Of a stretch of 6,507 nucleotides of DNA, positions 1 to 4,028 are shown piece after piece. The notes beneath the pieces were generated by a model. The model did no database searches. It had not been told where the DNA came from and was given only the letters and a program-made list of their open reading frames with translations. The position numbers were made by a program, and so were the translations under genes. Origin of the DNA: Bacillota bacterium (GTDB taxonomy: Bacteria; Bacillota; Clostridia; Christensenellales; CAG-138); contig JAEEYN010000056.1 of assembly GCA_016288175.1 (NCBI GenBank), positions 1-6,507 of the forward strand, read 5' to 3'. Each line of letters starts with the position of its first letter. The stretch's first letter is position 1.

Positions 1-24
1 CGTTCAAAATATATTGCGATTTCG

Positions 25-56
25 GCAAAAAACGGCTTGACAAAGCGTTTTTTTGC
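25..56. repeat. A/T-rich inverted repeat overlapping the rplJ promoter
   Basis: GCAAAAAACG (25-34) can pair with CGTTTTTTTGC (46-56), allowing one extra T. An inner CTT/AAG stem (36-38 with 43-45) closes a GACA loop, and G35 is bulged. As RNA this would be a weak hairpin ending in a U-rich stretch, so it might be the remains of a terminator of an upstream gene. As DNA it covers the -35 box and the spacer. It may also be a chance result of A and T runs. Confidence 0.4.
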
Positions 57-65
57 GGATATAAT
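37..65 (+). promoter_or_regulatory. Consensus sigma-A promoter of the rplJ-rplL operon
   Basis: A perfect -35 box TTGACA (37-42) and a perfect -10 box TATAAT (60-65) are separated by exactly 17 bases. Transcription would start near 71-73, about 20 bases before the L10 leader. This is the canonical housekeeping-sigma promoter, as expected for a highly expressed ribosomal protein operon. It also shows that rplJL has its own promoter here and need not depend on read-through from rplK-rplA, which is not in the window. The -35 box and spacer lie inside an A/T-rich inverted repeat (25-56). Confidence 0.9.
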
Positions 66-90
66 GTCCCGGCAAATGAATATCCGCCAT

Positions 91-212
91 AGACAGCAGG
101 TGCTTTTTCGGAAGGAAAAGCTCAATATCCCGCCGAGGTGAAGCCAAATAGTCCCCTTCCGTCCGAAGGGACATTCCCTAAGGACTTAAGCGCTATTCCT
201 CTCCCCTGTGCT
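91..212 (+). promoter_or_regulatory. Ribosomal protein L10 leader (autoregulatory mRNA structure)
   Basis: The untranslated leader of rplJ resembles the known L10 leader family, in which L10 (with L7/L12) binds its own mRNA and represses expression. A closing stem pairs AGACAG (91-96) with CTGT-G-CT (206-212), with G210 bulged. A hairpin at 102-121 has an 8-bp stem (102-109 with 114-121, one G-U pair) and a GGAA loop of the GNRA class. The segment CGCCGAGGTGAAG (131-143) matches the conserved part of the family, which mimics the 23S rRNA site of L10. A third hairpin pairs CCCTTC (154-159) with GAAGGG (165-170). No U-run follows the closing stem, so translational control looks more likely than attenuation. 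The identification rests on motif and layout, not on a covariance-model search. Confidence 0.85.
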
Positions 213-276
213 ATGGATTGGTCCAACTGCCGGGGGATATTTGTTTGAAACTGTGACAAGGAGGAAAATATTCCAA

Positions 277-801
277 ATGGCAAATGCTTCCATTATTGCA
301 ATGAAGGAGCAGCACGTTCAGGAGATTTGCGACCGTCTGAAGAAGGCTAAGTCCGTCGTCATGTTCGACTACCGCGGCCTGACCGTTGAGGAGGACACCA
401 ATCTGCGCAACGAAATGCGTAAGAACGGCGTTGAGTACGTCGTGCTCAAGAACTCCATGGTCGAAAGGGCTTGCCGCGAGCTCGGCGTGGACGAGAAGGT
501 CCACGAGATGCTCAAGGGGCCGTCCGCTTTCGCGTTCGGTTATGAAGATCCCGTCGCACCCGCAAAGGTCCTGAAGGATTTCGTCAAGAAGGTCAAGAAG
601 TGCGCCGTTAAGGGCGGTCTTGTGGACAACGCAGTCACCGATCCCGCCGGCATCGACGCTCTTGCCGATCTGCCTCCCCGTGAAGTTCTCATCGCCCGTA
701 TGCTGGGCAGCATGATGAGCCCCGTCACCGGTCTGGCGATCGCTCTCGACCAGCTCGCAAAGAAGCTCGGCGGAAATGCCGAGGCCCCCGCTGCCGAGTA
801 A
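277..801 (+). CDS. rplJ: 50S ribosomal protein L10
   Basis: L10 forms the base of the ribosomal stalk: its N-terminal domain binds 23S rRNA near L11, and its C-terminal helix carries the L7/L12 dimers. The 174-residue protein has the usual family length. The conserved early part (about residues 29-65: VVMFDYRGLTVEE, LRNEMRKNGVEY, VLKNSMVERA) is typical, and a helical Ala/Leu-rich tail (about 131-174) fits the L7/L12-binding region. The start at 277 is chosen because AAGGAGG (258-264) precedes it. The 12-base spacing is long, but GGAA (263-266) and TTCC (271-274) could fold into a small hairpin that shortens it. An in-frame GTG at 208 would extend the protein by 23 residues, but it lies in the leader stem and has no ribosome binding site. 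rplL follows after 45 bases. Confidence 0.98.
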   Translation: MANASIIAMKEQHVQEICDRLKKAKSVVMFDYRGLTVEEDTNLRNEMRKNGVEYVVLKNSMVERACRELGVDEKVHEMLKGPSAFAFGYEDPVAPAKVLKDFVKKVKKCAVKGGLVDNAVTDPAGIDALADLPPREVLIARMLGSMMSPVTGLAIALDQLAKKLGGNAEAPAAE

Positions 802-846
802 GCAGCATCCCGCTTTCAAACAAAATTTATTTCGGAGGAAAACAAA

Positions 847-1221
847 ATGAATAAGCAGGAATTTATCGATTATATCAAGTCCCTTACCGTTCTTGAGCTC
901 GCAGACCTCGTTCACGCTGTTGAAGAGGAGTTCGGCGTATCCGCCGCCGCTACCGCTGTTGCAGTCGCCGGCCCCGCCGCTGCCGCTGCTGAGGAAGTTG
1001 AAGAGAAGACCGAGTTCGACGTCATCCTCAAGGGCTTCGACGCAGCCAACAAGCTGAAGGTCATCAAGGCTGTCCGCGCAGAGCTGGGCCTCGGTCTTGC
1101 CGAGTCCAAGGCACTCGCAGAGAGCGCTCCCGCCCCCATCAAGGAAGGCATCTCCAAGGAAGACGCCGAGAAGCTCGCCGCTGTCTTCAAAGAGGCCGGT
1201 GCGGAGATCGAAATCAAATAA
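847..1221 (+). CDS. rplL: 50S ribosomal protein L7/L12
   Basis: L7/L12 is the multi-copy stalk protein that recruits translation factors (EF-Tu, EF-G, IF2) and stimulates their GTPase activity. The 124-residue protein has the expected parts: an N-terminal dimerisation domain (about 1-35) that binds L10, an Ala-rich hinge (about 36-52), and the factor-binding C-terminal domain (about 53-124), beginning EKTEFDVILK and ending in AGAEIEIK. The factor-facing Lys of NKLKVIKAVR are kept. The usually invariant GLGLKEAK motif reads GLGLAESK here, replacing a conserved Lys with Ala. GGAGG (834-838) sits 8 bases before the ATG. A strong terminator begins 20 bases after the stop. The last codons (from 1213) are part of a direct repeat whose second copy is at 3311. 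Confidence 0.99.
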   Translation: MNKQEFIDYIKSLTVLELADLVHAVEEEFGVSAAATAVAVAGPAAAAAEEVEEKTEFDVILKGFDAANKLKVIKAVRAELGLGLAESKALAESAPAPIKEGISKEDAEKLAAVFKEAGAEIEIK

Positions 1222-1273
1222 TTTTCTTGTCACAAACAAAGCGGGTCCGGGTTTCCGGACCTGTTTTTTTGTT
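1213..1273 (+). repeat. Direct repeat copy 1: rplL 3' end plus terminator
   Basis: This 61-base segment starts in the last codons of rplL (ATC AAA TAA) and runs through the terminator to GTT at 1271-1273. It recurs at 3311-3369 with only two substitutions (C1233 to T, G1243 to A) and two single-base indels (one A at 1220-1221, one T in the T-tract). The match includes unstructured sequence upstream of the hairpin (TTTTCTTGTCA, AAACAAAGC), so it is not just convergence of two terminators. Sequence downstream of the two copies is unrelated. The copies bracket the two-lipoprotein cassette. Confidence 0.95.
1242..1270 (+). terminator. Intrinsic terminator of the rplJ-rplL operon
   Basis: A 9-bp stem pairs CGGGTCCGG (1242-1250) with CCGGACCTG (1255-1263) around a GTTT loop, with one G-U pair (1243 with 1262). 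Seven T follow (1264-1270). This is a strong factor-independent terminator and explains why rplJL does not run into the next genes. Confidence 0.96.
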
Positions 1274-1280
1274 ACGGCCG

Positions 1281-1301
1281 AATTTTTAACAAATTTTTAA
1301 C
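1281..1301 (+). repeat. Tandem A/T-rich repeat, possible UP element
   Basis: AATTTTTAAC (1281-1290) is followed at once by AAATTTTTAAC (1291-1301). The pair lies about 10-30 bases upstream of the -35 box at 1312. The position and composition suit an UP element, but regulator binding or chance cannot be excluded. Confidence 0.4.
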
Positions 1302-1311
1302 ATTTGCTTTG

Positions 1312-1340
1312 TTGACAGCGGAACAGCTTCATGACATAAT
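1312..1340 (+). promoter_or_regulatory. Predicted sigma-A promoter of the lipoprotein pair
   Basis: TTGACA (1312-1317) and CATAAT (1335-1340, five of six consensus bases) are 17 bases apart. The start would be near 1347, giving a leader of about 120 bases before the first lipoprotein gene. Just upstream, an imperfect tandem AATTTTTAAC repeat (1281-1301) sits where an UP element would contact the RNA polymerase alpha subunit. The promoter lies directly after the rplL terminator, so the pair is an independent transcription unit. Confidence 0.8.
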
Positions 1341-1349
1341 TAAATATAA

Positions 1350-1410
1350 GGAACGGAACATGATAAAATCGGATCTCAAAAAGCATTTCGTTTATCGGCA
1401 TTTCCGTTTC
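1350..1410 (+). promoter_or_regulatory. Predicted 5' leader hairpin of the lipoprotein mRNA
   Basis: GGAACGGAA (1350-1358) can pair over 9 positions (one G-U) with TTCCGTTTC (1402-1410). Inside it, GATAAA (1362-1367) pairs with TTTATC (1391-1396). The structure would lie almost at the predicted 5' end of the transcript (near 1347) and well before the ribosome binding site at 1452-1460. It could protect the mRNA end or be part of a regulatory leader. I recognise no known riboswitch class. Confidence 0.45.
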
Positions 1411-1469
1411 AAAATATAAACTTGCTTGTTGAACACTCATTGAATGGTATCAAAAGGAGGAATGCCGAA

Positions 1470-2351
1470 ATGAAAAAAAGCCTCTTCATCTTTATTGCGG
1501 CAATGATCCTGCTCGCGTGCGTATCCGGCGCTTGCGCCAAAGCGCCCGCCGGCGAAGCAACCGTTCCGACGCAGCTCCCCGAAGCCACGGAAGCGCCGCA
1601 GACCACGCCTTACGAAACCGTTTCCGAAACGGAGCCTGCGGGAACCGATGCGCCTTCGGGCGATATGCTCCTTCCGAGCCCGCCGCATGATATCTTTGAG
1701 GTCTTTTCTTCTTATACCGAACTCGCCTCCGCTTTTTCGGACAGCAGTTCAAACGAATATGCTAAATTGCATACATGCTATTACGCGGGAGGCATGGAAG
1801 CTTTAGGTTTAGCCTATAATACGTTTATCAACGGTCTTGAATCGGGCGAGCTGACCCTTCCTCTGCCGCTTATTGACGGAGAACCTGTCGAATTAACAGA
1901 ACCTGACTGCAAAATCTGGGTTTTTTCGAGGGAAAGATTCAATTTGCCGATGATCGCTTATGATACCACATACGGAGACTTCAGAGTGATGTTCGAGCTT
2001 CAGCCGCTTTCGGTCGCTGACGGACTTGAATTAACCGGAAACGAGACGTTTTCCGACGTTTCAAAGATACTGGCGCCGCGTTATCCGACCGAGGACACGC
2101 CAAAGGAGCAGTACCCTGACTGGTACATCAGCGTTACTGCGCACGAGATCATGCTGGCAAATGGCATAAAGGTCATGGCAACTGTATTTGAATGGACGCA
2201 TAACGATGGTATCAGAACCACGTACAGATTGATTTACGGGGATTATATCGTATCAATATGGGCCAGAAGCAACGGCAAAGAGACCAAGCTGCCGGATGAT
2301 TTCTTCTCTCACTTTTCGCTCGGCGGAAGCATAACGGATTTTCAGCAATAA
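1470..2351 (+). CDS. Predicted lipoprotein A, paralogue of the next gene; family not recognised
   Basis: The function is unknown. The 293-residue product begins with Lys-Lys and a hydrophobic stretch (residues 5-21), then Cys22, the likely lipidated residue. The site reads SGAC, not an ideal lipobox; LLAC with Cys17 is an alternative, and both Cys are shared with the paralogue. A disordered-looking Pro/Thr/Glu-rich linker follows (about 24-68), as is common for proteins held away from the membrane. The rest (about 73-293) is one predicted extracytoplasmic domain with an AGGMEALG...LPLPLIDGEP block and a conserved end FFSHFSLGGSITD. The start at 1470 follows AAAAGGAGG (1452-1460) by 9 bases; an in-frame ATG at 1422 would spoil the signal peptide. 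The second lipoprotein gene follows after 41 bases, probably in one operon. A substrate-binding or surface-interaction role would be a guess. Confidence 0.87.
   Translation: MKKSLFIFIAAMILLACVSGACAKAPAGEATVPTQLPEATEAPQTTPYETVSETEPAGTDAPSGDMLLPSPPHDIFEVFSSYTELASAFSDSSSNEYAKLHTCYYAGGMEALGLAYNTFINGLESGELTLPLPLIDGEPVELTEPDCKIWVFSRERFNLPMIAYDTTYGDFRVMFELQPLSVADGLELTGNETFSDVSKILAPRYPTEDTPKEQYPDWYISVTAHEIMLANGIKVMATVFEWTHNDGIRTTYRLIYGDYIVSIWARSNGKETKLPDDFFSHFSLGGSITDFQQ
1538..1669 (+). repeat. Near-identical linker-coding repeat, copy 1
   Basis: This 132-base segment encodes the Pro/Thr/Glu-rich linker of lipoprotein A. It matches 2461-2592 at a constant offset of 923 bases with mismatches only at 1610, 1619 and 1649. 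The first 72 bases are identical. The identity begins abruptly at the end of the signal peptide. Confidence 0.95.
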
Positions 2352-2392
2352 TTCGAATTGCCTATTTTAAATAATCAAGGGGGGAAGGTACA

Positions 2393-3286
2393 ATGAAAAG
2401 CAAGCTTATTATTCTGTTGGCTCTTATTACCGCACTTGCATGCTTATTCTCCGCATGCAACAAAGCGCCCGCCGGCGAAGCAACCGTTCCGACGCAGCTC
2501 CCCGAAGCCACGGAAGCGCCGCAGACCACGCCATACGAAACAGTTTCCGAAACGGAGCCTGCGGGAACCGAAGCGCCTTCGGGCGATATGCTGCTTGAGT
2601 GCCCGCCGGATTATCTCTCTTGGGACTTTTCTTCTTATACCGAACTCGCCGCCGCCTTCTTGGACAAAGATTCTATCGGATATGACATATTGCATACATG
2701 GCACCACGCGGGAGGCATGGAAGCTTTAGGTCCCGCCTATAATACTTTTATCAACGGCCTTGAATCGGGCGAGCTGACCCTCCCTCTGCCGCTTATTGAC
2801 GGGGAACCCGCCCAGTTGGGAAAGCCGGAATACTCGATTGCTGTTTTTTCATATGAAAAATTCAATCTGCCCTGCGTGATGTACTTTATCGAATGCGGCG
2901 AAGATCGAGTCATGATCGTGCTGACGCCTCTGTCTGTCGCCGACGGTCTTGAACTGAACGGCAGCGAAACTTATTCCGATATTGCGAAAGTCCTTGCGCC
3001 GGGTTATCCGACCGAGGACACGCCGAAGGAACATTACACCGCCGTCGGTTATCTCTCGGTCTCCGCTTGTGAGCTCGAGCTCGCCGGCGGAAGGAAGGTT
3101 TGGGCGACTGTACTGGAACGGAGACTCGACGAAAGCAGCCGAAGGATCGACTATAACTTCGTTTATGACGGTTACGTCGTTTCTGTCTGGGAATGGATAA
3201 GTCCTGCCGATTACAGCAATTCACATCATCTTCCCGACTGGTTCTTCTCTCATTTTTCGCTCGGCGGCAGCATAACCGACATTTGA
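2393..3286 (+). CDS. Predicted lipoprotein B, tandem paralogue of the preceding gene
   Basis: This 297-residue protein has the same layout as its neighbour: a signal peptide (residues 1-21), a lipobox-like FSAC with Cys22 as the likely lipidated residue, the same linker (24-68), and a domain to the end. By eye the domain is roughly 60% identical to that of lipoprotein A. Near-identical blocks (AGGMEALG.AYNTFINGLESG, PLSVADGLEL, YPTEDTPKE, FFSHFSLGGSITD) alternate with strongly changed stretches. The linker DNA (2461-2592) matches 1538-1669 with only three mismatches, while the signal-peptide DNA is diverged. The ATG at 2393 is supported by a G-rich ribosome binding site (AAGGGGGG, 2377-2384). 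No promoter is evident in the 41-base gap, so co-transcription is likely. The gene ends 24 bases before the second copy of the rplL-terminator repeat. I do not recognise the family. Confidence 0.87.
   Translation: MKSKLIILLALITALACLFSACNKAPAGEATVPTQLPEATEAPQTTPYETVSETEPAGTEAPSGDMLLECPPDYLSWDFSSYTELAAAFLDKDSIGYDILHTWHHAGGMEALGPAYNTFINGLESGELTLPLPLIDGEPAQLGKPEYSIAVFSYEKFNLPCVMYFIECGEDRVMIVLTPLSVADGLELNGSETYSDIAKVLAPGYPTEDTPKEHYTAVGYLSVSACELELAGGRKVWATVLERRLDESSRRIDYNFVYDGYVVSVWEWISPADYSNSHHLPDWFFSHFSLGGSITDI
2461..2592 (+). repeat. Near-identical linker-coding repeat, copy 2
   Basis: This is the second copy of the linker-coding repeat, in lipoprotein B. Two of its three differences from copy 1 are synonymous; the third changes Asp to Glu. 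Confidence 0.95.
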
Positions 3287-3310
3287 TCTCTTCCCGCCGC
3301 CGGGGTCGGG

Positions 3311-3369
3311 ATCAAATATTTTCTTGTCATAAACAAAGCAGGTCCGGGTTTCCGGACCTGTTTTTTGTT
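3311..3369 (+). repeat. Direct repeat copy 2: displaced rplL-tail and terminator
   Basis: This 59-base segment is a near copy of 1213-1273. It begins with ATCAAATA, which corresponds to the last rplL codons but is not coding here, and lacks one A of the rplL stop region. It lies 24 bases after lipoprotein B and 26 bases before the stop of the convergent zinc-ribbon gene. Confidence 0.95.
3339..3366 (+). terminator. Intrinsic terminator of the lipoprotein pair, possibly bidirectional
   Basis: CAGGTCCGG (3339-3347) pairs with CCGGACCTG (3352-3360) around a GTTT loop, followed by six T (3361-3366). All nine stem pairs are Watson-Crick, since A3340 replaces the G of the rplL copy and removes its G-U pair. 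On the minus strand the hairpin is followed by CTTTGTTTATG, a weaker U-rich tail, so it could also end the convergent zinc-ribbon transcript. Confidence 0.94.
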
Positions 3370-3395
3370 GTATTCGGTTTTCGCCTAAGAAGAGC

Positions 3396-4001
3396 TTAAA
3401 GCGCCTGCAGCCAGCTTCCGCAGTATTCGCAGCGGGCCGTCTTTCCGCGCGGCACGGCGGTCTTCATCCCGCAGCCGGGGCAGGTGACGGGAACAAGGTC
3501 CACCGGTTTATTTGCTTCGATCGCCTCGTTTTCCTTCCGGTCGAGGATATCGTAGGTATTGCCGAGCCCTAGGATCAGGCGGTTATTGGTGTCGTCGAGC
3601 CTTGCGTTGACGAAATAGCCCTTCTTGATCATCTTCCGAATGTTCGTCTTCACCGTTTCGAGGGGGATGTTCATCTCCGCCGCGATCGGCTCGATCGAAT
3701 TTTCCGGATCGGGAGCGATGATCTTAACGTAGTTCTTGAAGTCCTTGATCAGCCTGCGCTGCCGGAAGGAGAAGAAAACCATCGCGCCGCCGGCAGCAAG
3801 GAGCACTGCGCCGGCTATTATGCCCCCGATCTGGTCCGTCTCGCCGCTTCGGATCTTCTCCGCCGTTTCCTTTGCCGGGAAACAGAAGGCGAGCATTGCA
3901 AGCAGGCCGAAACCTGCAATGGACCATCCGATAATAGTGAAGATCAGCTGCTTTGTTTGCGAGAGCGTTATCTTCGCCTTCGACCTTGTTGAAGCTTTCA
4001 T
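3396..4001 (-). CDS. Two-helix membrane protein with winged-helix-like region and C-terminal zinc ribbon
   Basis: The exact function is unknown. The 201-residue protein has a basic N-terminus, two predicted membrane helices (about 18-41 and 58-79) separated by a short outer loop, then a cytoplasmic part. Residues about 87-145 (with IEPIAAEMNIPLETVKTNI and KKGYFVNARLD) look like a winged helix-turn-helix: helix, turn, recognition-like helix and wing. The C-terminus is a zinc ribbon with Cys174, Cys177, Cys191 and Cys194 (CPGC...CEYC). Such a protein could link a membrane signal to nucleic-acid or protein binding, but the wing fold may serve only for protein contacts. GGAGGG (4010-4015, minus strand) lies 8 bases before the ATG. 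The gene starts 27 bases after the CotH stop with no terminator or clear promoter between, so it is probably co-transcribed with it. Confidence 0.82.
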   Translation of the reverse strand: MKASTRSKAKITLSQTKQLIFTIIGWSIAGFGLLAMLAFCFPAKETAEKIRSGETDQIGGIIAGAVLLAAGGAMVFFSFRQRRLIKDFKNYVKIIAPDPENSIEPIAAEMNIPLETVKTNIRKMIKKGYFVNARLDDTNNRLILGLGNTYDILDRKENEAIEANKPVDLVPVTCPGCGMKTAVPRGKTARCEYCGSWLQAL

Positions 4002-4028
4002 TGCGTTTTCCCTCCTTTTGGCAAATTA

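Noticed and set aside
76..141. Short leader ORF of 21 codons in the L10 leader
   Set aside because: It has no ribosome binding site and overlaps conserved RNA structure; the leader is explained by L10 autoregulation.
208..276. N-terminal extension of rplJ from a GTG at 208
   Set aside because: It lies in the closing stem of the L10 leader, has no ribosome binding site, and adds residues that L10 proteins do not have.
211..1239. Long minus-strand ORF opposite rplJ and rplL
   Set aside because: It is a shadow of two well-supported ribosomal protein genes caused by codon bias; it has no homologous look and crosses the L10 leader boundary.
1383..1409. Imperfect direct repeat GCATTTCGTTT / GCATTTCCGTTT as an operator
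   Set aside because: It is short and one of its halves is better explained by the leader hairpin pairing.
1422..1469. Upstream in-frame ATG for lipoprotein A
   Set aside because: It would add 16 polar residues before the signal peptide, and the strong AAAAGGAGG at 1452-1460 points to the ATG at 1470.
2350..2359. Palindrome AATTCGAATT at the end of lipoprotein A as a regulatory site
   Set aside because: A single 10-base A/T-rich palindrome overlapping the stop codon has no supporting partner or promoter context.
1274..3310. Insertion sequence or transposon
   Set aside because: No transposase or integrase is encoded, and there are no terminal inverted repeats; only the direct repeats of rplL-end sequence support mobility.
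3285..3313. Separate terminator hairpin just after lipoprotein B
   Set aside because: GATCTC and GGGATC can pair with a CCC/GGG inner stem, but internal mismatches make it weak, and a far stronger terminator follows at 3339-3366.
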